Made by a program: the position numbers and the translations under genes. Shown here in pieces: positions 33,919 through 41,720 of a stretch of 64,000 bases of DNA. The notes under the pieces were generated by a model. That model was not told the DNA's origin. It searched no databases and saw nothing but the letters and a program-made list of their open reading frames with translations. The stretch spans positions 30,754-94,753 of the forward strand of contig JABLYK010000003.1 in assembly GCA_018265835.1 (NCBI GenBank), given 5' to 3'. Numbering within the stretch: the first letter of the stretch is position 1; each line of letters starts with the position of its first letter. The stretch is from Oscillospiraceae bacterium (lineage in GTDB: Bacteria > Bacillota > Clostridia > Oscillospirales > Oscillospiraceae).

Positions 33919-33934
33919 CGCCCGCACACGGTGC

Positions 33935-33972
33935 AGAAAACACCCCTTTCCAATTGGAAAGGGGTGTTTTCT
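33935..33972. terminator. Bidirectional terminator between nucleoside and B12 operons
   Basis: A perfect 19-bp palindrome centred on CCAATTGG with A and T runs outside, serving both convergent operons; it touches the stop codon of the ECF S gene. Confidence 0.93.
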
Positions 33973-34708
33973 ATGCCTCTAAGATCCCGTATTTCGTTTT
34001 GATGCGGTCGAGCTTCCGCAAGAGCGGCTCGCCTGCGAGGGCGAGGAACACGACCGTCGCCGCCGCGTGGATGACGTTGAACACGAAGCCGGAGGCGCAG
34101 GACGCGAGCAACGCCTGCCATGTCACCGCGCCGGAGAACATCAGCACCGACGCGGCGTCGAGCAGCAGCCCATAGATCACAAGCGTTGCCAGGCCACCGA
34201 ACACGCACAGCGGCAGCCGCTTTGCCGGGAGCCGCCCCGGCGCGAACAGCACGCCTCCCAGAAATCCGATGACGCCGAAGCCGAACATCTGCCACGGCGT
34301 CCACGGCCCCTGACCGAACAGGAAGTTCGACAGAAATGCGATGGCCGCGCCGGTGACAAACCCGGCCTCGCCGCCGAAGGCGACGCCTGTGATGACGACC
34401 ACGGCGACCACGGGCTTAAACTGCGGCACCATGGCAAATGCCGCACGCCCGGCCACGCCGATGGCCGTCATCACCGCGAGGATCACAAGCTCGCGCGCCT
34501 GCGGTCTGCGGCGCTCGAACTTCAGCGCGAACGGCAGCATCGCCAGCACGATCACGAGCATACTCACGAGATAGTATTTGCGGTTGTCCCACACGAGACT
34601 GCCCAACAGCAGCAGCGCGGGAACGGCAAGGCCGATCAGACAGGCTGCAAAGGCGGTGCGTCCGCGCCGACCGGCGTCGGGCGTGACGCTTCTGGGTGCG
34701 TCCGGCAT
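33971..34708 (-). CDS. ECF transporter S component (probable cobalamin)
   Basis: The 245-residue membrane protein has about seven helices. KPVVAVVVITGVAFGGEAGFVTGAAIAFLSNFLFGQGPWTPWQMFGFGVIGF is a typical ECF substrate-binding S-component pattern with the helix-1/glycine interface. The cobalamin riboswitch at the operon front makes B12 or a corrinoid the expected ligand. The ATG at 34708 has GGGAGGTGA; it lies inside the 3' end of the ATPase gene (73-nt overlap). Confidence 0.87.
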   Translation of the reverse strand: MPDAPRSVTPDAGRRGRTAFAACLIGLAVPALLLLGSLVWDNRKYYLVSMLVIVLAMLPFALKFERRRPQARELVILAVMTAIGVAGRAAFAMVPQFKPVVAVVVITGVAFGGEAGFVTGAAIAFLSNFLFGQGPWTPWQMFGFGVIGFLGGVLFAPGRLPAKRLPLCVFGGLATLVIYGLLLDAASVLMFSGAVTWQALLASCASGFVFNVIHAAATVVFLALAGEPLLRKLDRIKTKYGILEA

Positions 34709-36312
34709 GCTTCGATCACCTCCCGGCAAAGAATCGCATCCGGCAGCCAGGGCCGCGCCATGCGGTTGGCCGCCGTGGTGTAAAAGTGGTTGCCCGCGAA
34801 AAACGCGCGGGTGCGCCCCTCCGAAAGGATCTGCCCGTCGAACAGCAGCGCGGCGCGGCCGGCATAGGCGGCGCAGAACTCAATGTCGTGCGACACGAGC
34901 ACCACCGCCGTGCCCTGCGCGCAGAGCGCGCGCAGCAGCGCGCCGAACGAGGCGCGAAACGCCGCGTCCATGCCCTTGGTCGGCTCGTCGAGCAGGAGCA
35001 CGTCCGGCCGGGCGAGCAGGAGCTTTGCGATCGCGGCGCGCTGCTGCTCGCCGCCGGAGAGGTCGAAGGGGTGACGCTCCAGCAACGGAGAGAGCGCCAT
35101 GGCGGCGACTGCCGCGTCCATGCGCGGCTGCTGCTCTGCCACCGGGAGCGACAGCGTGCGCAGCGCGTCCTCCAGATCGGCGCGCACGGTGTCTTTGACG
35201 AACATCGCGCGCGGTTCCTGACAGAGGGCGGCGATGCGCTTCGTTTTTTGCAGCACCTTGCCGCGGTAGGGGCGGCGCTGCCCCGCGAGAACGGCCAGCG
35301 CCGTGCTTTTGCCCGCGCCGTTTCCGCCGACGATGGCGAGCAGCTCCCCGGCGTGTACGGTGAGCGACAGCCCCTTGAGCACGTCCGCACCGTCCCGGTC
35401 ATACCGGAACCTGCATTCGCGCAGCTGCAGCAGCGGCGCGCCGTCGCCGGCAGCGGCAGGCGTGTCCGCTGCCGGAAGAGGACACGGCCGGAGGGTTTCC
35501 AGCAGCGCGCGCCCCGCGCGGATGTCGAGCGGGCATTTCCCCGGCGCGCCGACGCCGCCCCAGACGCGCACCGGCGTTGGCATTGCGGCAAAAAACGGGC
35601 TGCCCGTTTGCAGCAGTGTGCGTGCGACCGCGTCCGGCGTGCCGAGCGCGGTGAGCCGCCCCTGCTCCAGCACCGCTGCGCGGTCGGCCATCGGCAGCGC
35701 GTCCTCCAGCCGGTGCTCCGAGAGGATCACCGTCACGCCCAGCTCCCGGTTGAGCCGCTGCACGGTGTGGAGAAATTCCGCCGCCGCAATGGGGTCGAGC
35801 TGGCCGGTCGGCTCGTCGAGCACGAGCACGTCCGGGTGCATCGCCATCACGGACGCGAGATTCAACAGCTGCTTCTGCCCGCCGGAGAGGGTGTCCACGT
35901 CGCGGTCAAACCAGGTCTGGATGCCGAAAAAGCTCGCCATCTCGCCGACGCGCAGCCGCATGGTCTGCGTGTCCGTGCCGAGACTTTCCAGCCCGAAGGC
36001 CAGCTCGTGCCACACCTTGTCGGTGACGAGCTGGTCGTCCGGCTGCTGCAGCACGAAGCCGATGCGCTGCGCCTGTGTGCGCGCATCCCACGTCTCCAGC
36101 GGCTTGCCGTCCAGCAGCACCTGCCCGCTGCGCGTGCCGTAGGGCGTGAGCACAGACTTCAAATGCCGCAGCAGCGTGCTCTTCCCGCCGCCGGATACGC
36201 CGCACAGCAGGAAAAACTCCCCCTCGCGCACGGAAAACGAGACGTCGTCCAGCGCGGGAGCCGCCGCCTTTGGGTAGGTGAAGGTCAGATGTTCGATCGC
36301 AAACGCCGCCAT
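34636..36312 (-). CDS. ECF transporter fused ATPase (EcfA-EcfA')
   Basis: The 558-residue protein fuses both ECF ATPases. Domain 1: CGVSGGGKSTLLRH, LSGGQKQLLNLA, VLVLDEPTGQLDP, SEHRLED. Domain 2: VGGNGAGKSTALAVL, LSGGEQQRAAIA, VLLLDEPTKGMDA, SHDIEF. Both are intact. Separate EcfA and EcfA' genes are common elsewhere, so this is a fusion. The start at 36312 overlaps the T-component gene by 28 nt; the long in-frame extension upstream is a shadow of that gene. Confidence 0.93.
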   Translation of the reverse strand: MAAFAIEHLTFTYPKAAAPALDDVSFSVREGEFFLLCGVSGGGKSTLLRHLKSVLTPYGTRSGQVLLDGKPLETWDARTQAQRIGFVLQQPDDQLVTDKVWHELAFGLESLGTDTQTMRLRVGEMASFFGIQTWFDRDVDTLSGGQKQLLNLASVMAMHPDVLVLDEPTGQLDPIAAAEFLHTVQRLNRELGVTVILSEHRLEDALPMADRAAVLEQGRLTALGTPDAVARTLLQTGSPFFAAMPTPVRVWGGVGAPGKCPLDIRAGRALLETLRPCPLPAADTPAAAGDGAPLLQLRECRFRYDRDGADVLKGLSLTVHAGELLAIVGGNGAGKSTALAVLAGQRRPYRGKVLQKTKRIAALCQEPRAMFVKDTVRADLEDALRTLSLPVAEQQPRMDAAVAAMALSPLLERHPFDLSGGEQQRAAIAKLLLARPDVLLLDEPTKGMDAAFRASFGALLRALCAQGTAVVLVSHDIEFCAAYAGRAALLFDGQILSEGRTRAFFAGNHFYTTAANRMARPWLPDAILCREVIEACRTHPEASRPTPVGADAPPLQPV

Positions 36313-37175
36313 GTCAGCGCCTCCTTTCGGTTCAGCAGCAGGGGAAGATTGCAAAACAGCGCGAAGCACGCCAGCGTGAGCGCGCCCGGCACGCTCCACG
36401 GCGCGGGCGCAAGGGCGGGGTAATACGTCATAGCGGCCTGCCCCGTGAGCAGCCCGGCCAGCGTGCCGAGTGCGAGCGCGAGCAGCAGCGCGGCAAAGCG
36501 CCTGTCCCGCCCGTCGAACCGCTGGCGTGCGAACGCGGTGCGCCCCGGCAGGCCGTAGCCCCGGCTTTTCATCGAGTCCGCCGTGACGACGGCGTTTTCC
36601 AGTGCCCATGTGACCGTCGCGGACAGCGCGCGCACGCCGGAGCGCACCCTTGCAGAGAGCCCCCGGGGCGGCTCGCCGCCGAGCGCGCGCTGCGCCGCAG
36701 CGACCTGCCGCACCTGCCGCGAAAAGCGCGGCACAAACCGCAGCGCCATGGAAAACAGCAGCGAAAACGCGGGCAGCGTCCGGCCAAACAGCGCCATCAG
36801 CTTGTCCGACGTCAGCACGCGGTTAAAGCTCGCAAACCAGAGCAGCACCGCGCCGAGCATCGCCGCCGCCGCGAGGCCGTAGGCCAGCGCTTCCCACGTG
36901 ACGGCGTTGCCGTTTCGCAGATAAAACAGCACGGTTATGCCCCGGTGGTTGAACAGCGGGTTGAGCACCGCCGTCAACACCATCAGCGGCAGCACCCAGC
37001 GCAGCTGCCGCAGCAGATACCGCCCGCCGCAGAGCGCCGCGAGATACGCCGCCGCCGACAGCAGCGAGACGAGCAAAAACGCGGGGTGCATCACCAGCAT
37101 CGTGATGAGCAGCACCGCCGCGTAGAATCCAAAGGAGAGCGTGCCGTGCAGCGCGCAGAAAGCGTCCTCGCGCAT
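36285..37175 (-). CDS. ECF transporter T component (CbiQ-like)
   Basis: The 296-residue membrane coupling subunit: N-terminal helices, then the coupling-helix motifs around LRFVPRFSRQVRQVAAAQRALG and ADSMKSRGYGLPGRT, the A-x-R-G pair that contacts the ATPases. It starts 4 nt after the DUF4430 stop. It links S component and fused ATPases into a group I-like ECF unit. Confidence 0.92.
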   Translation of the reverse strand: MREDAFCALHGTLSFGFYAAVLLITMLVMHPAFLLVSLLSAAAYLAALCGGRYLLRQLRWVLPLMVLTAVLNPLFNHRGITVLFYLRNGNAVTWEALAYGLAAAAMLGAVLLWFASFNRVLTSDKLMALFGRTLPAFSLLFSMALRFVPRFSRQVRQVAAAQRALGGEPPRGLSARVRSGVRALSATVTWALENAVVTADSMKSRGYGLPGRTAFARQRFDGRDRRFAALLLALALGTLAGLLTGQAAMTYYPALAPAPWSVPGALTLACFALFCNLPLLLNRKEALTWRRLRSNI

Positions 37176-37179
37176 ACGC

Positions 37180-37839
37180 TTACCCTCCGATGTTGTGGCC
37201 GCTGTCGCAGGTATACAGCCAGCGGATCACGTCGCCCGGCTGCAGCGTGTAGCTGTTGCAGCCATCGCCTGGAAACGCGCCGTTGACGCTGTAGATCCAG
37301 CCGGAGCCTTGCCCGCAGTCGAATTCATACAGCTGGCCGATGCCCTGCACATAGTTGGTGCCGTAGGCGGGCGTCCATTGCGCTTCCAGCGCCACGCCGT
37401 GCGAACGGGTGACGCGCTGCAGCACGGTCCACACCGTGTCGCCCGGCTCCAGCTCGACGGTCACGGGGCCGAGTATCTGCCCGTTTTCCGGCAGCACGGC
37501 GCGCACCGCGTCCGGGAGCCGGTTGCTCTGCAGCGCGGCCGCGCAGGAGATGGAGATGGTGCAGGTTTCCGCTGCCGGCTGCACGTTGGGTGTGGGCGTC
37601 GCCGCTGGCGTTGTCACAGGCGCTGCTGACGGCGCTGCGGTTTCCGCGGAAGCGTCCGGCGGCGCGGTTTCCTCCGGTTCCTGCGCGGAAGGCTCCGGAC
37701 TGGCCGTGCTCTGCACGGCGTCCGGAGCGGCCTGCGCGCCCCTGTCCCGCTGCGTGGAGACGGTCACGCCGATGACGACGGCCGCCACCAGCAGCAGGCA
37801 CAGGATGATTTTGAAAATGACGGGATGCTGTTTCCGCAT
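37180..37839 (-). CDS. Membrane-anchored DUF4430 protein
   Basis: The 219-residue protein has one N-terminal membrane anchor (about 8-28), a Pro/Ala/Ser/Glu linker (about 35-88) and a C-terminal DUF4430 domain (about 92-213) containing SGWIYSVNGAFPGDGCNSYTLQPGDVIRWLYT. DUF4430 is related to the beta-domain of animal transcobalamin and intrinsic factor. Its position between the SLH protein and the ECF genes suggests it hands cobalamin from the wall to the S component (inference). Confidence 0.85.
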   Translation of the reverse strand: MRKQHPVIFKIILCLLLVAAVVIGVTVSTQRDRGAQAAPDAVQSTASPEPSAQEPEETAPPDASAETAAPSAAPVTTPAATPTPNVQPAAETCTISISCAAALQSNRLPDAVRAVLPENGQILGPVTVELEPGDTVWTVLQRVTRSHGVALEAQWTPAYGTNYVQGIGQLYEFDCGQGSGWIYSVNGAFPGDGCNSYTLQPGDVIRWLYTCDSGHNIGG

Positions 37840-37854
37840 TTTCGCTCCTTTCGA

Positions 37855-39714
37855 TTACCGAATCTGATACAGCGCGGTGTCACCGGCCGCGGCGCGCTGC
37901 GCCGCCACGAGCGCGCGCAGCGCCTGCTCCGTCGCCGGGGCGTTGTAGCCGCCGTCCGCCGTGTGGCAGAAGCCGCCGTTTGCAAGCTGGAAGGTCATCA
38001 GATTGTCCAGCAGGGAGTGGCCGTCCTTGACGAAGCGGCTGTCCTGCAGGTCAATGCCGAGGGTACACAGCGCGAGGATCGCCTGCGCCGTGCTCTCCGC
38101 CGAGGACGCGCCCCAGCTCACGAAGCCGCCGTCGGCCTGCTGCATGGCGGAAAGGCAGTTCAGCGCGCGGTCAACTGCCGCAGAGACCTGCGCGTCCGCG
38201 CGGTAGGGGTCGAGCGCCTGCAGCGCGATCGCCGTCAGATCGGGGTCGGCAGGGTCGCCCTCCATGTAGGTAAAGCCACCGCCGGGAAGCTGCGCGGCGA
38301 GAATTTTTTCCACATACTGCGCGCGCACATCCGCTTCATAGCTGCCGCTGTCGAGCGCGAGCAGCGCATAGATCACGCCGTTGACGCCCTGCGACGCGAC
38401 CTTGTCCACATCCGTGAGCGGGGCGATGAGATCATAGCCCGCAACATCCGTTGCGTCCTTGCCAATCGCCGTCACGGCCAGCGCCACGCGGGCGTATTCC
38501 GTATAGTACCGGTCGGAGAGAACGCCCTTGGTCTCCTGAACCTTGGCTTCCGCCTGCGCGTAATAGCCGGCATAGGCGGGCGGCGTGGTCACATTGCCGC
38601 GCGCCATGTCGAGTACGATCCACTCGTCGCCATAGGTGGGAGCGGGCACGCTCGTGAGCAGGTGGTGCGCCGCAGCCTTCAGCGCGGTGTCTGTGTCCAG
38701 CAGACGCCAGAGAATGACGGCAGATTGCGCGCGCGTGGCGGTGCCCTGTGCATCCAGCTCCGTGGGGGAGACGCCCGTGACCAAGCTGCTGCCGACTGCC
38801 CATTGCATGGCAGTCAGGGCATAGGGCTGCACCGACGCGCGGTCGGTAAATGCGGAGAGGTCGTTCGATGCGGTCACGTCCATGCCGGCCTTTTCAGCAT
38901 AGCGGTGCAGAATCGTGGCCAGCTCCTCGCGGGAGACGGCCTTCATCGGGGCGAACGTGCCGTCCGGATAACCGTCCACGATGCCGGTCTCCTGCGCCCA
39001 GGCGACCGCGTCCGTATACCACGTGCCGCCGGCCACATCCGGAAAGTCCGCTGCCGCTGCCGCCGGGCTGGAGGCTACGCGCCACAGCATCGTCACCAGC
39101 ATGGCGCGGCTCATGGGCAGGTCGGGGGAAAAGACATTCGTAGCGGTGCCCGTCATGATGCCGTGGTCGATCGCGTAGCAGATGCCGGCGCGCGCCCAGT
39201 CGTTTTTCAGGTCGGTGTATTGCGCGCAGACGTGTTCCGGCGCAGTATGGGGCGGGTCGGTATGCGTACCGTCGCAGGTATACTGCACGCAGACGACATC
39301 GCCATCCGCGACGGCAACGGTGTCCATTCCGGCGCTGGGGAATTTGCCGTTGAGAGAGCCCAGCCATCCGCTCATGTTCCACTCGCCGGTCTTGCGCGGG
39401 TAGTCCCCGGCGTTCAGCCCGGCGACGCCGGAGAGATATGCGCCATAGGAGATGGTGACAATCGTCACGGCCTGACCGGCCTGCCCGGCGGCCGCTTCCA
39501 GCGCGTCCATCATGGTCATACCGTCCGTCCGCGCGACCGTCTCGTCAAAGAGCGTGCCGGTCCACGCGGGGGTGACGCCGTCCACCGGCTCGGTGAACGT
39601 CCGGTTCTCGGCGATGACCCGAACCGTGCCGCCGTTCTGCGCAAAAGCGGCGCCCGGCAGCAGCGACACGATCAGGAGCAGCGCCAGCAGAATGCTGATT
39701 CCGCGTTTTTTCAT
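37855..39714 (-). CDS. SLH-anchored intrinsic-factor-like protein
   Basis: The 619-residue exported protein: signal peptide (1-25, ending AFA), DUF4430 (about 30-147, with SGWLGSLNGKFPSAGMDTVAV), three SLH wall-anchoring repeats (about 163-335, e.g. VDGYPDGTFAPMKAVSREELA) and an alpha/alpha-barrel of prenyltransferase-like repeats (about 345-615, with PGGGFTYMEGDPADPDLTAIALQAL and ADGGFVSWG). Animal intrinsic factor has the same two fold types in the opposite order, without SLH. It is first in the cobalamin-riboswitch operon. B12 binding is an inference from fold and context. AGGAGG precedes the ATG. Confidence 0.85.
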   Translation of the reverse strand: MKKRGISILLALLLIVSLLPGAAFAQNGGTVRVIAENRTFTEPVDGVTPAWTGTLFDETVARTDGMTMMDALEAAAGQAGQAVTIVTISYGAYLSGVAGLNAGDYPRKTGEWNMSGWLGSLNGKFPSAGMDTVAVADGDVVCVQYTCDGTHTDPPHTAPEHVCAQYTDLKNDWARAGICYAIDHGIMTGTATNVFSPDLPMSRAMLVTMLWRVASSPAAAAADFPDVAGGTWYTDAVAWAQETGIVDGYPDGTFAPMKAVSREELATILHRYAEKAGMDVTASNDLSAFTDRASVQPYALTAMQWAVGSSLVTGVSPTELDAQGTATRAQSAVILWRLLDTDTALKAAAHHLLTSVPAPTYGDEWIVLDMARGNVTTPPAYAGYYAQAEAKVQETKGVLSDRYYTEYARVALAVTAIGKDATDVAGYDLIAPLTDVDKVASQGVNGVIYALLALDSGSYEADVRAQYVEKILAAQLPGGGFTYMEGDPADPDLTAIALQALDPYRADAQVSAAVDRALNCLSAMQQADGGFVSWGASSAESTAQAILALCTLGIDLQDSRFVKDGHSLLDNLMTFQLANGGFCHTADGGYNAPATEQALRALVAAQRAAAGDTALYQIR

Positions 39715-39803
39715 GTGCTTACATCCTCCTTATGTTTCGCGGGGAAAAGTCCCTCCGCCGGAACGGAGGGGGCAGCGGGATGGCTCGCTGCCCGCGCGGA
39801 CGC

Positions 39804-39833
39804 AAAAAAGCCCGCTGCGGACGGGCAGCGGGC
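39804..39833 (-). terminator. Terminator in the cobalamin riboswitch platform
   Basis: Minus strand GCCCGCTGC, 6-nt loop, GCAGCGGGC, then TTTTTT. It lies between the aptamer and the first gene, consistent with B12-induced termination. Confidence 0.88.
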
Positions 39834-39849
39834 ATCAGCCGGGGGCGCT

Positions 39850-40018
39850 GAGCGCTCCGGCAAACATACGCAGCTTCCGGTTCCGGCAGAAACGCAGGCG
39901 GCTCCGAGGTATTCTGACTGATCCGCGCGGACGCGGCTTCACAGTGACCGACTCGCCGGGACTTTCACCCGATTCCCCTCTGCCGCGTTTGCGGCGTGGA
40001 GCGACCTTTCCTATGCGG
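39850..40018 (-). ncRNA. Cobalamin riboswitch
   Basis: The minus strand contains GAGGGGAATCGGGTGAAAGT, then CCCGGCGAGTCGGTCACTGTGAAGCCG and the box AGTCAGAATACCT, the conserved cobalamin aptamer elements in order. Exact ends are estimated. It lies directly after a promoter and before a terminator and the B12 operon. Confidence 0.93.
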
Positions 40019-40026
40019 TTTTGTCC

Positions 40027-40055
40027 AGTATACCACAGGCGGTCGGCGGTGTAAA
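40027..40055 (-). promoter_or_regulatory. Promoter of the cobalamin operon
   Basis: Minus strand TTTACA (40055-40050), 17-bp spacer, TATACT (40032-40027). Confidence 0.78.
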
Positions 40056-40060
40056 TATTC

Positions 40061-40097
40061 AAAAAAGTACAGGCGGCGAGCTTTGCTCGCCGCCTGT
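40061..40097 (-). terminator. Terminator of the GHL13-like gene
   Basis: ACAGGCGGCGAG/CTCGCCGCCTGT 12-bp stem with 5-nt loop and six T residues on the minus strand. Confidence 0.92.
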
Positions 40098-40105
40098 GCG
40101 GACGG

Positions 40106-41191
40106 TTATGACGTTTTGACATAGCTGCCGGAGCTTTGCGCCTCGGCGATGAACGGGACGAAGCGGGTCTCCGCGTCGAAGGCTTCGTCCGCTGCGACGG
40201 CAGAGCGGAGCTGCTGAAGACTGCTGCTGTCGGCAAAGACGCAGATGCGGTCGAACAGCTTCGTAAACGGCGCCAGCTCCTGCCCGGTCTGGGCGGCTTT
40301 CTGCTGCAAAATGGAGTCCGCGCTGCACACGGCGGATACGCGCACGCTGGTGGAGGCGAGGGCATTGCGCAGGTACTGCGCCAGATTCATCACAGCGTCC
40401 GTCCGGCTGGGCGTGCTGCTCGTCTGCACGGCGTAGGCGAAATCCAGATCGGAGAAGGGCATTTGCAGATACGAAAACGCGATCTCGTCAAAGCCCATGG
40501 CTGCCAGCTCCTTGCACAGCGCGACGATGTAGCCGCGCATCGTCTCATTGTAGGGGTCGAGCCAGCCGCCGGAGCCGTCGCTGTAGGCCGCGCCGGCGCT
40601 GTCCTTGAGCGCGAGGGCGGAATAGCGCTGCGCCATCAGGGTGTCCACGCAGCAGCTCACGACCGCGACCAGGTAAAGATCCTGCGATTTGAGCGACTGT
40701 ATGGTTTCCGCCAGATCATTTGTGCCGTTTACGCCATAGGCCGCAGCCTCGTTCACGGCGGACTTCCAGCTCAGCGTGCCGCCCGGCGCTTTCATTTGCA
40801 GCACGAGGGCGTTGCCTCCGGCGCTCTTCACCTGCGTGGCGGCGGCGGTCAGCCCGTCGGGCGTGATGCGGTCCGCTGTGATGTACTGCGCCTGAAGCGT
40901 TTGCAGATCCTTGCCCGCGTTGGAAAGAATGCCGGAATAGTCCGGCTCCTCATACACGATCTCAACGTTGACGGACTCGTGCGCGCCGGCCTCGCCGTCC
41001 ACGGGGGCGGGGGTCTCCAGAATCGGAAAGACGACGCGCAGCCCGTCGGAGCCGTAGACAATGTATTTCTGGCAGGCGAAAAACAGCACGATCGCCGCGA
41101 CGATGAGCGCCGCGAGCACAAACAGCAGCACAGTCCACAGTCTGCAGTGGCTGCGTTTGCCGCGATAGACGTCTTTGGAATTGATGGGCAT
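40106..41191 (-). CDS. Putative glycoside hydrolase (GHL13/DUF4015-like), membrane-anchored
   Basis: The 361-residue protein has an N-terminal membrane anchor (about 18-42) and a TIM-barrel-like domain recognisable by ITPDGLTAAATQVKSAGGNALVLQMKAPGGTLSW and GYIVALCKELAAMGFDEIAFSYLQMP, which are the DUF4015/GHL13 pattern. Catalytic activity is unproven in the family. The second of two adjacent ATGs (41191) is preferred because GGAGGG lies six bases before it. It follows rpiB on the same strand and ends at its own terminator. Confidence 0.8.
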   Translation of the reverse strand: MPINSKDVYRGKRSHCRLWTVLLFVLAALIVAAIVLFFACQKYIVYGSDGLRVVFPILETPAPVDGEAGAHESVNVEIVYEEPDYSGILSNAGKDLQTLQAQYITADRITPDGLTAAATQVKSAGGNALVLQMKAPGGTLSWKSAVNEAAAYGVNGTNDLAETIQSLKSQDLYLVAVVSCCVDTLMAQRYSALALKDSAGAAYSDGSGGWLDPYNETMRGYIVALCKELAAMGFDEIAFSYLQMPFSDLDFAYAVQTSSTPSRTDAVMNLAQYLRNALASTSVRVSAVCSADSILQQKAAQTGQELAPFTKLFDRICVFADSSSLQQLRSAVAADEAFDAETRFVPFIAEAQSSGSYVKTS

Positions 41192-41224
41192 GGGCATCCC
41201 TCCGGGTGAAGAAGTTCGGGTGGT

Positions 41225-41662
41225 TCAGCGCGTTTCGATGTCGCCGATCAGGGCGACGCGGCGGGCGTGACGGCCGCCGTCGAAGCCGGTATCGAGGAAG
41301 GTGTCCACGATTTTGAGCGCAAGGCCGGTTCCGAGCACGCGGGCGCCGAGCGCGAGAATGTTGGCGTCGTTGTGACGGCGGGTCATTTCGGCGGAGTAGC
41401 AGTCGCCGCACAGCGCCGCACGGACGCCCCGCACCTTGTTTGCGGCGATGGAGATGCCGATGCCGGTGCCGCAGATGACGATGCCGCGCTCAAATTCGCC
41501 GGAGGCGACCGCTCTGCCCACGGCCTCGCCGTAGGCGGGGTAGTCGCAGCTATCCTCTGTATACGTGCCGAAATCCTTGTATTCCAAGCCTCTTTCGGTC
41601 AGATGCTTCATGATTTCCTGCTTCAGGGCGTAGCCGCCGTGGTCACTGCCGATTGCAATCAT
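41225..41662 (-). CDS. rpiB: Ribose-5-phosphate isomerase B
   Basis: It interconverts ribulose-5-P and ribose-5-P. 145 residues, usual length, with MIAIGSDHGGYALKQEI, the catalytic cysteine in GIVICGTGIGISIAANK and RRHNDANILALGARV. Transcribed leftward, upstream of the GHL13-like gene. Confidence 0.97.
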   Translation of the reverse strand: MIAIGSDHGGYALKQEIMKHLTERGLEYKDFGTYTEDSCDYPAYGEAVGRAVASGEFERGIVICGTGIGISIAANKVRGVRAALCGDCYSAEMTRRHNDANILALGARVLGTGLALKIVDTFLDTGFDGGRHARRVALIGDIETR

Positions 41663-41720
41663 ATTCCAAAACCTCTTTTCATAAATTCAATTGATTCAAA
41701 CGTGCTTGTACTTTTTGCGT

